A stretch of DNA of 64,000 nt from Paenibacillus vini (GCF_018403325.1 NZ_BOSL01000001.1:62001-126000), one strand, 5' to 3'; shown: positions 9,317 through 17,474, counted from the stretch's first letter. The notes: a model not told the origin generated them from the letters alone. Numbers and translations: made by a program.

Positions 9317-10537
9317 TTGTTGCCAAGTGACAAAGAATTTATTACGATCTACGATCAGATTCGCTTATTAAAAAATAGGGGATTGCAGATTAACAATTTT
9401 AGTTCCGCTAAAGAACATCTTCAAGATAAGAACTATTTTGATCTTATAAATGGTCATGAGACATTATTACTTGATGACTCGAAGCGTTTACCTAAAAAAT
9501 ATACTAAAAAGTCATTTGATAATTTTTTAAGACTTCATGATTTTGATAAGCAATTCTCGAGCCTAATACTAAAGAAAATATCAGACTTCGAAACAAAATT
9601 AAAAACAACAATCTCCTATCATTTTTGTAAAAATCATTGTTCAACTTTAGCAGAAAACAATAATTATATAGACATAAGTTATTATAATAAACCGGGACCA
9701 ACTGATGGCCCAAAACAATATGTAAATTATTTTTACAATTCCAGTGAACAAGAAAAAACTCATAAATTATTTAGAAGTAACTATAAATATAGAGGGAAAT
9801 TTAGAGGTATATTTAATGGAGTTGTAACCTATCAACCTTCAAAGACTATATTAAGAGGTATCTTTACTGGGCGTTTTGGATCTTCTTCAATAAAAGAAGT
9901 AAAAGCAGGCAACTGTATATTCTATAATTCAAACCAAAGAACACTTTTAGCTGCACTACATACAGTAAGTACGACTTCTGGATCAACTGTATCCCTCAAC
10001 ATAAATATACAAAGAGAAGAAATAATACAAGGTTTAAACTACATTGACGATTGTAAGCTGAAATTTTCATACATTAATGAATATAATAATCCACCGTTCT
10101 GGGTTGTGATTAAAACATTAATGTTAAACGATTTAATTGTATTAATGTATGGATTAAAAAAGCGCACTCTTGATGCGGTATTAAGAGACTTTAATTTGAA
10201 GCCTTACGAGAAGGAGAAATTCTTAAACTCTTTGGAGATAATTAAAGAGTTGCGAAATTCTTGCGCACATTTTGAACTGGTTAATCGATTCAGGACGTCA
10301 CCGAATTTAAAAGTAAATAGTCATCTAATTTCTGACTTACACTTATCACCTATGAGATCACAATATGTAATTAGATTATTCGATGTATTAAAAATATTAA
10401 GAGTTTATATTGATTTATCCGAAATAAAATTGTTTTTACATAATTTTTGGACTAACGAAACTAAGTATGGTAATGGTGAGATTACTGTTGCTTTATTTGA
10501 GAGGATGGGAAATTCAAATATAAATGAATGGATCTAA
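9317..10537 (+). CDS. Abi_2 (AbiD/AbiF) family abortive-infection HEPN protein
   Basis: 406 aa from a TTG start with AAGGGGGG upstream. The N-terminus has the Abi_2 pattern (IYDQIRLLKNRGLQI, a helix with LINGH, then FDKQFSSLILKKISDFETKLKT), and the C-terminal HEPN motif is RNSCAH (313-318). Abi_2 proteins such as lactococcal AbiD and AbiF block phage growth, probably by RNA cleavage. The centre (about 130-240) is longer than in compact members. It follows the HEPN gene after 82 nt containing a possible promoter (TTGTAC, 16 nt, TATAGA). Immediately downstream lies a promoter-terminator unit for a small RNA, which may be its partner. Confidence 0.87.
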   Translation: MLPSDKEFITIYDQIRLLKNRGLQINNFSSAKEHLQDKNYFDLINGHETLLLDDSKRLPKKYTKKSFDNFLRLHDFDKQFSSLILKKISDFETKLKTTISYHFCKNHCSTLAENNNYIDISYYNKPGPTDGPKQYVNYFYNSSEQEKTHKLFRSNYKYRGKFRGIFNGVVTYQPSKTILRGIFTGRFGSSSIKEVKAGNCIFYNSNQRTLLAALHTVSTTSGSTVSLNINIQREEIIQGLNYIDDCKLKFSYINEYNNPPFWVVIKTLMLNDLIVLMYGLKKRTLDAVLRDFNLKPYEKEKFLNSLEIIKELRNSCAHFELVNRFRTSPNLKVNSHLISDLHLSPMRSQYVIRLFDVLKILRVYIDLSEIKLFLHNFWTNETKYGNGEITVALFERMGNSNINEWI

Positions 10538-10543
10538 GATTAA

Positions 10544-10572
10544 TTGACTTAAGCACGAATATAAGCTAAAAT
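10544..10572 (+). promoter_or_regulatory. Near-consensus sigma-A promoter just after the Abi_2 gene
   Basis: TTGACT at 10544-10549, a spacer of exactly 17 bp, then TAAAAT at 10567-10572. It starts only 7 nt after the Abi_2 stop codon and points at a stretch with no open reading frame that ends in a strong terminator. Confidence 0.75.
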
Positions 10573-10578
10573 GAATAC

Positions 10579-10672
10579 ATATAATAACGAGTAGCCAAGA
10601 CGGCGTGCCAAGCTTGCGTAGCTTGCTAAAAGTCCCTAGCCACCTTATCTTCTAAGATAAGGTGGCTTTGTA
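10579..10672 (+). ncRNA. Candidate small RNA (about 90 nt) adjacent to the Abi_2 gene
   Basis: Placed by a promoter at 10544-10572 and a terminator at 10638-10667; no credible ORF or ribosome binding site lies between. Internal structure includes CAAGCT-TGCGT-AGCTTG (perfect 6-bp stem) and short GCC/GGC pairings that could form a second stem or pseudoknot, followed by the terminator stem. Position and size resemble RNA partners of HEPN toxins, in which a structured RNA binds the protein. I recall structured RNAs being reported near abiF-type genes but cannot check this here. A short 3' regulatory RNA of unrelated role is the alternative. Confidence 0.6.
10638..10667 (+). terminator. Perfect 14-bp intrinsic terminator
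   Basis: AGCCACCTTATCTT and AAGATAAGGTGGCT pair perfectly around a 2-nt CT step (so the real loop is larger), followed by TTGTATTTAT. It ends the candidate small RNA and any read-through from the defence operon. Confidence 0.85.
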
Positions 10673-10791
10673 TTTATAAAGCATTTGAGAACTTCCTTCA
10701 ATAGGTGAAACTCTCAGGACTCAATTTTTATTTTTAACGACTATCGTTATAGAAAATATAAATGTATTCTATTTCGCCTTTAGTGTGATAC

Positions 10792-10812
10792 GGAGAGCCA
10801 TATCATAAGTAG
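10792..10812 (+). other. Attachment site B (direct copy of the rlmH end)
   Basis: Seven codons reading Gly-Glu-Pro-Tyr-His-Lys-stop, with GAG CCA in place of GAA CCG and then TAT CAT AAG TAG as in rlmH. The identity to site A continues to 10818 (18 bp perfect, 10801-10818 against 5745-5762). It is not part of any gene. Apart from this site, the 260 nt between the small RNA and greA hold nothing I can identify. Confidence 0.8.
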
Positions 10813-10933
10813 GGCGAAGTTTTTATTGCGAAGAGCCAGTTTTCTGCTTTCCTAATATCCAATAACTATTTGAGCTATTGCAGTCCGAAATAGGGTAAAA
10901 TGGTACAGACTATAGGGAATGAGGACTGAAACC

Positions 10934-11410
10934 ATGGATAAAGATGAAGTAATATTGACGCAAGAGGGCTTGGAGCAGATTGAGGAAGAGCTCCACGAGC
11001 TCAAGACGGTCAAGCGTAAGGAGTTAGCGGAGCGGTTGAAAGTGGCGATCAGTTATGGCGATCTTAAAGAAAACAGTGAGTACCATTCTGCCAAGGATGA
11101 TCAGGCGCACATGGAAACCCGAATTTTGGCCCTGGAGCGGATAGTAAAGCGGGCACGGGTCGTGAATGCGGACAGTGTGGACTTGAATGAAGTCAGCGTA
11201 GGCTCTTTTGTGATCTTAATTGATATTGAATTCGCCGAGAAGATCGAATACCGCATTGTCGGTCCGGCTGAAGCAAATGTGGCCGAGAACAAAATTTCTT
11301 ACGAAAGTCCACTCGGAAAGGGTCTTTTGGGCAAAAAGGTAGGGGATATAATTAACGTAGATGCGCCGATGGGCAACCTTCAATATGAGCTGCTCGAAAT
11401 CAAAATTTGA
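10934..11410 (+). CDS. greA: GreA-type transcription elongation factor
   Basis: Rescues backtracked RNA polymerase by stimulating transcript cleavage through the secondary channel. 158 aa, the usual GreA length. The N-terminal coiled coil contains LKENSEYHSAKDDQ (acidic tip region) and the C-terminal FKBP-like domain ends with GKKVGDIINVDAP. The ATG at 10934 is favoured over one at 10919 because GAGG lies 9 nt upstream and the protein then has standard length. It is the only gene in the 0.8-kb segment between attachment sites B and C, so it is probably a second greA brought in by a cassette rather than the housekeeping copy, which is normally elsewhere. Confidence 0.92.
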   Translation: MDKDEVILTQEGLEQIEEELHELKTVKRKELAERLKVAISYGDLKENSEYHSAKDDQAHMETRILALERIVKRARVVNADSVDLNEVSVGSFVILIDIEFAEKIEYRIVGPAEANVAENKISYESPLGKGLLGKKVGDIINVDAPMGNLQYELLEIKI

Positions 11411-11553
11411 AAAGAGTCTCATTTCATGATGGCACCTTTTTCAATGTGTGATTTTTTGTTAAACGTAAATGTTCATGTTGGAAAATCTATCTGGATCCCA
11501 GATTTTAAAAGTTGAGAGGGCTTAAGTACTTAGAGATTAGTTTAGTTTCATGT

Positions 11554-11579
11554 GAAAGGCACCCGGTTGGGTGCCTTTC
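11554..11579 (+). terminator. Hairpin after greA
   Basis: GAAAGGCACCC and GGGTGCCTTTC form a perfect 11-bp stem with loop GGTT; the T-tract is interrupted. The stem and its downstream TTTCGCTCT closely resemble the hairpin at the right end of the window (63904-63930). Confidence 0.6.
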
Positions 11580-11601
11580 AATTTCGCTCTTTGGATGTTA
11601 C

Positions 11602-11622
11602 GGAGAACCGTACCACAAGTAA
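11602..11622 (+). other. Attachment site C (direct copy of the rlmH end)
   Basis: Seven codons reading Gly-Glu-Pro-Tyr-His-Lys-stop with CCG TAC CAC AAG TAA. Positions 11605-11622 are an 18-bp perfect match to 17536-17553 (site D), so C and D are a sister pair distinct from A and B. The following 190 nt up to the ABC-F gene hold no identified feature. Confidence 0.8.
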
Positions 11623-11813
11623 AAACTCAGAGCCTTGAGGTTTTAGCAAATTCAGCTCTAATAGTTAGCGAAGAAAATTCCAAAAAGAGTATAACCTACA
11701 AATCAATTGTACTCCCCACCAAACAGTGTTAATCTGAAAATCGGCAACCTTAAGTTTACACGCTGCCGCACACCTACAATAACCGCCGTTATGGCGATTC
11801 AGAAAGGTACACC

Positions 11814-13553
11814 ATGATTAAAATAGATAACCTATCCTTCTCTTTCCCGCAAAAAGAGCTATATCAAAACATTTCCTTCACACTCGAAGAAGGCCAACAC
11901 TGCGCCTTTATAGGCACGAGCGGCAGCGGGAAAAGTACACTGATCGAGATGTTGATGGACCCGGAAAGGCATTTGTTCGAGGGCAAGCTGGAGATTGACC
12001 CGGATTGTAGAATCGGGTACGTCAGTCAGTTCTCGCAGGTGGACAAAACGAAAGAAATGACCGTTTTTGAATATATCGGGGAAGACTTTATCAAGATCCA
12101 GGACGAGCTCACCGCGATTTATGCTGAGATGGAAACCACGTCGGATATGGATTCGCTGATGGAAAAGTATCAATCGGCGTTGGACGCACTCGATGCAATA
12201 GGCGGGGATGATTTCGAAAGCACAATTAATAAGCAGCTGAATCTCGCCAATCTGATGAAGCTGAAAGACGCCAGAGTATCTTCCTTGAGCGGCGGGGAAT
12301 TCAAGCTGATTCAAGTCATGAAGGAAATGCTCGGCAGCCCGGACTTGATGATCATGGACGAACCGGACGTGTTTTTGGATTTTGAAAACCTCAACGCACT
12401 CAAAAAATTGATCAATTCCCACAAAGGCATGCTGCTGGTCGTTACGCACAACCGCTATCTGTTGAATCATTGCTTCAATAAAATCATCCACCTCGAAAAC
12501 ATGGAGATCCAGGAGTTTGACGGGTGGTATATCGATTATAACTTCTCGCTGCTTCAGACCAAGATCGAGCTGCAAGAAATCGCGGTCGCCGAAGCCGAAG
12601 AAATCGAGCGATACGATCACATCATCGATAATCTTAGAGAGATCGCAACGAATGTTGCAGACGCGTCCAGAGGCCGAGCATTAAAAGCCAGAGTTAAGTT
12701 TCAGGAAAGATTGGAAGCACGCCGAATCAAAGCGCCGTTTGTCGAGATCAAGCAGCCGAATATTCGTTTTGATCTGGATCGTGAAGTGGAAGACGCCACT
12801 GTTGTAAAGGTTGCCAATTACAGCGTCGCCTTCGACGAGCTGCTTCTGCACAACGTTAATTTTGAAATCCAATCTACAGATAAAGTCGCGATCATCGGCC
12901 CGAACGGCACAGGGAAAACGACTTTGCTCCGTGAAATCTTCAAAAACAACCATGACTCCATTGAAATCAATGCAGATGTGAAAGTGGCTTATTTATCGCA
13001 GCTTCAAGGCGAAACGCTAAAAGACTACAATACGATCCTTAATGAATTCATCGACGCTGGGTTCAAAACGTATGACGAGATTAGAGCGCATCTTGCGAAC
13101 TACGGCTTTGAAGGCGATATTCTGGATCAGAAGATCCAATCATTATCAGGTGGAGAAAAAAACATGCTTCAACTGGCTAAAGTCGCTGGTAGCCAAGCCG
13201 ACCTGCTGCTGCTTGACGAACCGACCAGCCATTTGGACCTCTATACGCAGATTGCGCTGGAGAAAGCCATCGAAGACTACAAAGGCGCGATTTTGATGAT
13301 ATCCCACGATTTCTATTCCGTCGTAAACGGCATGGATTATGTGCTGATCATTGACGACAAGACGATTAGAAAAATGAGTATGCGCAAATTCAGACAGATG
13401 ATCTACGCCAGTCATTTTAATAAAGACTATTTGGAAAACGAACAAAAGAAAAAGGCCGTTGAAATGCAGATCGAATTAGCTTTGAAAAATACGGATTTTG
13501 AAACGGCAAAAGGCTTGGTCGACGAGTTGGAAGACATCATTAAGCAGCTTTAG
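11814..13553 (+). CDS. ABC-F family ATPase (tandem ATP-binding cassettes, no membrane domain)
   Basis: 579 aa. Cassette 1 has Walker A GTSGSGKST (34-42), signature LSGGE (about 158) and a deviant Walker B region MDEPDVFLDF. Cassette 2 has Walker A GPNGTGKTT (about 362), signature LSGGEKN and LLLDEPTSHLDL. A charged linker joins them. ABC-F proteins bind ribosomes; many rescue stalled ribosomes or protect them from antibiotics acting at the peptidyl-transferase centre or exit tunnel. I cannot assign a drug class. The start has AAAGGT upstream. It is the first gene of the site C-D cassette, and a 97-bp piece of it recurs at 17851-17947. Confidence 0.88.
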   Translation: MIKIDNLSFSFPQKELYQNISFTLEEGQHCAFIGTSGSGKSTLIEMLMDPERHLFEGKLEIDPDCRIGYVSQFSQVDKTKEMTVFEYIGEDFIKIQDELTAIYAEMETTSDMDSLMEKYQSALDALDAIGGDDFESTINKQLNLANLMKLKDARVSSLSGGEFKLIQVMKEMLGSPDLMIMDEPDVFLDFENLNALKKLINSHKGMLLVVTHNRYLLNHCFNKIIHLENMEIQEFDGWYIDYNFSLLQTKIELQEIAVAEAEEIERYDHIIDNLREIATNVADASRGRALKARVKFQERLEARRIKAPFVEIKQPNIRFDLDREVEDATVVKVANYSVAFDELLLHNVNFEIQSTDKVAIIGPNGTGKTTLLREIFKNNHDSIEINADVKVAYLSQLQGETLKDYNTILNEFIDAGFKTYDEIRAHLANYGFEGDILDQKIQSLSGGEKNMLQLAKVAGSQADLLLLDEPTSHLDLYTQIALEKAIEDYKGAILMISHDFYSVVNGMDYVLIIDDKTIRKMSMRKFRQMIYASHFNKDYLENEQKKKAVEMQIELALKNTDFETAKGLVDELEDIIKQL

Positions 13554-13588
13554 ACGGCAACGCTTATAGTAACGGTAGAAAAAGGCCA

Positions 13589-13625
13589 AAAAAGACACTG
13601 ATGAATAATATCTCAGTGTCTTTTT
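13589..13625 (+). terminator. Intrinsic terminator after the ABC-F gene
   Basis: AAAAAGACACTGA and TCAGTGTCTTTTT form a perfect 13-bp stem around an 11-nt loop; the 3' arm ends in five T. Confidence 0.85.
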
Positions 13626-13648
13626 ACTGCATACTTATTGAATTCACT

Positions 13649-13789
13649 ATGGCGTTCGCCAAACTAAGCGGCGTGAAGGAAGTTGCCTCTTATATCCATC
13701 GCTGCTGCGACCCCTATAAAGACAATTGTAAGGCGAGTGAAGCGCTGGGGGCATGGATCGCTGAAGAGGGCTATCAGCCGCTCGAGTAA
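13649..13789 (+). pseudogene. C-terminal remnant of a MerR/GyrI-like regulator
   Basis: About 46 residues (FAKLSGVKEVASYIHRCCDP followed by YKDNCKASEALGAWIAEEGY) resemble the effector-domain C-terminus of the complete MerR gene at 46851, which has SAASLVHRCDPYDHSCLAVE followed by SLSAWIEANGY. No DNA-binding domain is present upstream, where the ABC-F terminator lies instead, so this is a truncated relic. The following 150 nt to the TetR promoter show nothing further. Confidence 0.6.
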
Positions 13790-13938
13790 ATCCCGTTACT
13801 CTATCCGATGCATTCTTCCGAGGAAGTGAGTCGATATTTAGGAGTTATAAACTGATGGCGATCTACCACAAGACAACTGGATAACTATGGGCTCCTCCAC
13901 TGGGACAGACGGCAGACCAATTTCGAGTGAATAAACGG

Positions 13939-13987
13939 TTGACAGCCATTCTAAAATGGGATAAGATAATGTCAGTCACCACTGACA
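13939..13987 (+). promoter_or_regulatory. Promoter and palindromic operator of the TetR gene
   Basis: TTGACA (13939-13944), 17-bp spacer, TAAGAT (13962-13967), then TGTCAGTcaccACTGACA (13970-13987), a perfect 7-bp inverted repeat with a 4-bp centre. The same palindrome precedes the oxidoreductase gene at 14622-14639, so it is the likely binding site of the adjacent TetR protein (autorepression). Confidence 0.8.
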
Positions 13988-13994
13988 GACATTG

Positions 13995-14603
13995 ATGAAA
14001 AGCGAGGTGCTTGTCATAGACACCAGCAAACTGGGAAGCAGCGAAAGACTCTTGCTAGTGGCGATTGATCTCATCTCGGAGAGAGGCTACAACGGCGTTA
14101 CTACACAAGAGATTGCTACGGCCGCCGGCCTGAGTGAGAAGACATTGTTCCGGCACTTCGGCAGCAAGCAAAGGCTTCTTGAGGCCGCCTTCGACCGGTA
14201 TCATTACGCAGAAGAGATGAGAAAGATTTTTGAGGAGAAGCTGTCATGGGAATTGGAGAAAGACCTCCTGAGGATAAGTAAGACGTATCACGAGGTCATG
14301 AACCGCAATCGCAAATTGGTCCAGATCAGCATCAAGGACGAAGCTCAGATGCCGGAATTTAAAGAACGGCTGCATCGGCATCCTCTGCAGTTACTCGAGT
14401 TTCTGACGAGTTATTTCAACACGATGAGCGAGAAAGGCAAACTGCATTTAACGGATCCGAGGATGCAAGCTTTTACATTCATGATGTCGCAGTACGGGGC
14501 ATTCGTGAACAATCTGGAAGCCGGGAAGAACTACCCGAGAATCGCGCTGGAACCTTTTATCGAGGAAAGTGTCAGGATGTTTGCTAGGGCTTTAACCCCC
14601 TAG
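13995..14603 (+). CDS. TetR/AcrR family repressor
   Basis: About 202 aa. An N-terminal helix-turn-helix (ERGYNGVTTQEIATAAGLSE, then KTLFRHFGSKQRLLEAAF) is followed by a variable ligand domain. The ATG at 13995 directly follows the operator and has no obvious ribosome binding site; a TTG at 13992 or GTG at 14007 are alternatives, and the mRNA may be nearly leaderless because the predicted transcription start lies just upstream. It probably represses itself and the following oxidoreductase/EamA/azoreductase operon through the shared TGTCAGTN4ACTGACA sites. A small GCTAGGG/CCCTAGC hairpin overlaps its stop codon. The ligand is unknown; a quinone or aromatic electrophile would fit an azoreductase target. 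Confidence 0.87.
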   Translation: MKSEVLVIDTSKLGSSERLLLVAIDLISERGYNGVTTQEIATAAGLSEKTLFRHFGSKQRLLEAAFDRYHYAEEMRKIFEEKLSWELEKDLLRISKTYHEVMNRNRKLVQISIKDEAQMPEFKERLHRHPLQLLEFLTSYFNTMSEKGKLHLTDPRMQAFTFMMSQYGAFVNNLEAGKNYPRIALEPFIEESVRMFARALTP

Positions 14604-14616
14604 CTATTTTTACAAG

Positions 14617-14639
14617 TATAATGTCAGTAAGTACTGACA
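14617..14639 (+). promoter_or_regulatory. -10 box and TetR operator before the oxidoreductase operon
   Basis: TATAAT at 14617-14622 abuts TGTCAGTaagtACTGACA (14622-14639), the same palindrome as at 13970-13987. No good -35 is visible. Binding here would block the promoter of the three downstream genes. Confidence 0.75.
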
Positions 14640-14660
14640 GACAAAAAAGGAGCGGTTGAT

Positions 14661-15929
14661 ATGACAGGACAAAAAGAAAATCGGTATGATGTGGCAGTAA
14701 TCGGCGGAGGACTGACAGGTCTTACGGCAGCCGTATATCTGGCTAGGTCGGGGAAGTCGGTTCTATTGCTTGAGAAGGACAGTCTGTTAGGCGGGCTTGC
14801 TCAAACAGAACGGATGAATGGCGCACTCTTCAATTTGGGGCCTCATGCGATGTATGAAGGAGGAGCCGCGCTTCAAATTCTGAGAGAACTCAATTGCCTG
14901 CCTGATGGGGGATATGCCTCCAAGGGCAGTATGATCGGCATTTGGCAAGGGAAGATGGTTAGTGTTCCCCAAGATTTAACTCTGGAGGAAAATGCGGAAT
15001 GGGGCAAGCTGATGGGCGGATTAAGTCTGATCGACACTCATTCGATTCGTTCGACCAGTATTCAAGATTGGGTGGACCGACACGTCCGGCATGAACGGGT
15101 GCGCTTCTTCTTCTATGCGATGTGCCGACAATGGTCTTATTGCAACAATATGAGTGAGTTAAGCGCAGGTTACGTGATAGAGCAAGGTCAGCTAGCCGGT
15201 CAGGGTGTCCGTTATGTGGACGGTGGCTGGCAGACCGTTGTGAACGATTTGCGCGAAGCGGCTATTCAAGCCGGCGCTGTCATCCTGACCGGTCGCAGTG
15301 CCGAGCAAATCATGCATAAAGACGGTATCGTCGATGCGCTGTTGTTGTCGGATGGGACGAAAATCGAGGTGGATGCCGTTATCGCGGGAAGTGGTCCGAA
15401 TGAGGTCTGCCGGCTCGTTCAGGGTGCGGATAGGATGTCAATCGGGAAATGGAAGGAGGAATCGAGCCCGTTGTATGCCGCATGTCTGGATATCGCGCTG
15501 AGACATCTGCCTCATCCTGAACGAGTTTTTGCACTTGGGCTGGATCAACCCTTGTATTTCTCCAAACACTCGGGGGCAGTTCAATTGAGCGATAACGGAG
15601 CGCATGTGCTCCATGCCATGAGATATAACGGCAACGAAGCAACAAGAGACGGCATGGCAGATGAAGCAGAGCTTACCCGTCTCCTTGATCTTCTGGAGCC
15701 TGGCTGGGAGCGGGAAGTTGTAGCTATCCGTTTCACGCCGAATGTTCTTGTCGCTCATGATTTACGCACGGTCCGCCATGGTGGGGCGGGGCCGGCTCCC
15801 GGACCGATTGTGCCGGAAATCCACGGATTATACGTCGCCGGAGACTGGGTCGGCGGGGATGGGCGCCTCGCGGATGCAGGCATGGCAAGCGCGAAGCAAG
15901 CTGCTTTGGAGGTGATCCGCAATGTCTAG
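14661..15929 (+). CDS. FAD/NAD(P)-binding oxidoreductase, phytoene desaturase/amine oxidase-like
   Basis: 422 aa flavoprotein. The N-terminal dinucleotide-binding motif VIGGGLTGLTAAVYLARSGK (residues about 12-31) is followed by LLLEKDSLLGG, and a C-terminal GLYVAGDWVGGDGRLADAGM closes the FAD site. This architecture belongs to the protoporphyrinogen oxidase/phytoene desaturase/monoamine oxidase superfamily; the substrate cannot be read from the sequence. The start has AAAGGAG upstream. It overlaps the EamA gene by 8 nt and lies under a TetR operator, so it may modify a compound that the next gene exports. Confidence 0.85.
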   Translation: MTGQKENRYDVAVIGGGLTGLTAAVYLARSGKSVLLLEKDSLLGGLAQTERMNGALFNLGPHAMYEGGAALQILRELNCLPDGGYASKGSMIGIWQGKMVSVPQDLTLEENAEWGKLMGGLSLIDTHSIRSTSIQDWVDRHVRHERVRFFFYAMCRQWSYCNNMSELSAGYVIEQGQLAGQGVRYVDGGWQTVVNDLREAAIQAGAVILTGRSAEQIMHKDGIVDALLLSDGTKIEVDAVIAGSGPNEVCRLVQGADRMSIGKWKEESSPLYAACLDIALRHLPHPERVFALGLDQPLYFSKHSGAVQLSDNGAHVLHAMRYNGNEATRDGMADEAELTRLLDLLEPGWEREVVAIRFTPNVLVAHDLRTVRHGGAGPAPGPIVPEIHGLYVAGDWVGGDGRLADAGMASAKQAALEVIRNV

Positions 15930-16851
15930 CTCAGCTTCGTCTAAAGGGGTTAAGCTGGCTTACATGTTGGCCGTTGTCAACGCTGTCGTCATCGGAATTT
16001 CGTTCCTCTTTGTCAAAATGTCGCTTGACTACGCAAGCCCGTTCGATACCCTGACATTCCGCTTTGCCTCAGCGTTTGCCATCCTTTCCATCATGGCAGC
16101 GTCCGGTCTGTTTAAATTGAACTACCGTGGCAAACCGTTATACAAATTGCTGATCCTGTCCAGTATGTATCCAATCGGTTTTTTCACCTTGCAAACCTAC
16201 GGATTGCAGGATGCAACTTCCGCAGAAGGAGGCATTATTAATGCACTTGCGCCTCTCGCGACGCTGTTTCTGGCATCGGTGTTTTTGAAAGAGAAGACGT
16301 CCCGGATTCAGAAGCTATCCATCCTCTTGTCTGTGTTAGGCGTCTCCTTTATTTTCATCATGAAGGGGAACGGCATCGGCTTTACCCATATGAAAGGTGT
16401 TCTACTGTTGCTGCTGGCTTGCGCGGCTTTCGCCGGATACAGTGTGCTGGCCCGTTCCGTATCGAGATATTTTAGCACATCGGAGATCAGTTTTTTCATG
16501 GTGGGGGTTGGATTTGCGGTATCGCTACTATTTTCTTTTGCCTCCCATATGTGGGAAGGTTCACTGCGTAGTATGATGACACCGCTAGCGAGCATGACGT
16601 TCGTGCTGCTGATTCTCTACCTTGGTGTGGTTCAAGTCGCCACCGCACTGATGGGGAACTACATCTTGTCCCGAATCGAAGCTTCGCGAATGGGCGTGTT
16701 TATCAACTTGTCGACGGTCGTCTCCATTGCCGCCGGCGCCTGGGTTCTCAGTGAACCTGTTGCTTGGTATCATTTCATCGGTTCAGCGTTTATTGTTGCA
16801 GGAGTCATTGGAACGAATCTACGTATACGGAAGGAAGAGTTGGCCATATGA
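15922..16851 (+). CDS. EamA/DMT-superfamily transporter
   Basis: 309 aa with about ten hydrophobic segments and the internal duplication of EamA proteins. Conserved features include FRFASAFAIL in the first half and the STVVSIAAGAWVLSEPVAWY stretch near the end of the second. Such proteins export metabolites or small toxic compounds. The start codon lies inside the end of the oxidoreductase gene and the stop overlaps the azoreductase start (ATGA), so the three genes form one translationally coupled operon. The substrate is unknown. Confidence 0.88.
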   Translation: MSSSASSKGVKLAYMLAVVNAVVIGISFLFVKMSLDYASPFDTLTFRFASAFAILSIMAASGLFKLNYRGKPLYKLLILSSMYPIGFFTLQTYGLQDATSAEGGIINALAPLATLFLASVFLKEKTSRIQKLSILLSVLGVSFIFIMKGNGIGFTHMKGVLLLLLACAAFAGYSVLARSVSRYFSTSEISFFMVGVGFAVSLLFSFASHMWEGSLRSMMTPLASMTFVLLILYLGVVQVATALMGNYILSRIEASRMGVFINLSTVVSIAAGAWVLSEPVAWYHFIGSAFIVAGVIGTNLRIRKEELAI

Positions 16852-17474
16852 GTACAGTATTGTTTGTAAAAGCGAATAATCGGCCTGTAGACCAGGCAGT
16901 GAGCGTAATGTTGTATCAAGCCTTTCTGGACAGCTACAAAGAGAGCCATCCTGACGACAAGATCATGGAACTTGATCTTTTCAAGGAAGATATGCCTTAT
17001 CTGGACGCCGATATGATTAATGGTCATTTCAAGGCCGCTCGCGGCATCCCGCTGACAGGACCTGAACAAAAGGCTGTCGAAGTGGCGAGCAAATACTTGA
17101 ATCAATTCCTTGCCGCGGACAAAGTGATCTTCGGGTTTCCAATGTGAAATATGACCCTACCGGCCGTGCTGCATACCTACCTGGATTATTTGAATCAAGC
17201 CGGAAAAACCTTCAAGTATACGGCGGAAGGCCCGGTAGGTCTCATTCCGAATAAGAAGTTGGCGCTTCTTCATGCGCGTGGAGGGGTTTACTCCGAGGGA
17301 CCATCTGCAGCAATGGAAATGGCCTTTTCCTACATCCGAAATATCATGACCTTCTTTGGTGTAACTGATTTTACGAATGTCATTATTGAAGGGCATCACC
17401 AATATCGGGATCAGGCAGAAGCCATTATTGCCGAGGGAATCGAGAGCGCAAGGGAAATGGCGGTTGGCTTCTAA
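16848..17474 (+). pseudogene. azoR: FMN-dependent NADH-azoreductase, interrupted by an in-frame TGA
   Basis: The two halves read in one frame: MSTVLFVKANNR to FGFPM, then TGA at 17145-17147, then NMTLPAVLHTYLDYL to the stop at 17474. AzoR-type flavodoxin-fold enzymes have Trp at exactly this place (FPMWN-), so a single TGG to TGA change explains the break. The rest, including the conserved GGVYS and the C-terminal helix, is intact, which suggests a recent mutation or a sequencing error. The family reduces quinones and azo compounds with NADH. The start codon overlaps the EamA stop codon; regulation is by the upstream TetR operator. Confidence 0.85.

Noticed and set aside
13860-13873. TACCACAAG, resembling attachment sites C and D
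   Set aside because: Only nine bases match; it lacks the Glu-Pro codons and the stop codon of the true sites.
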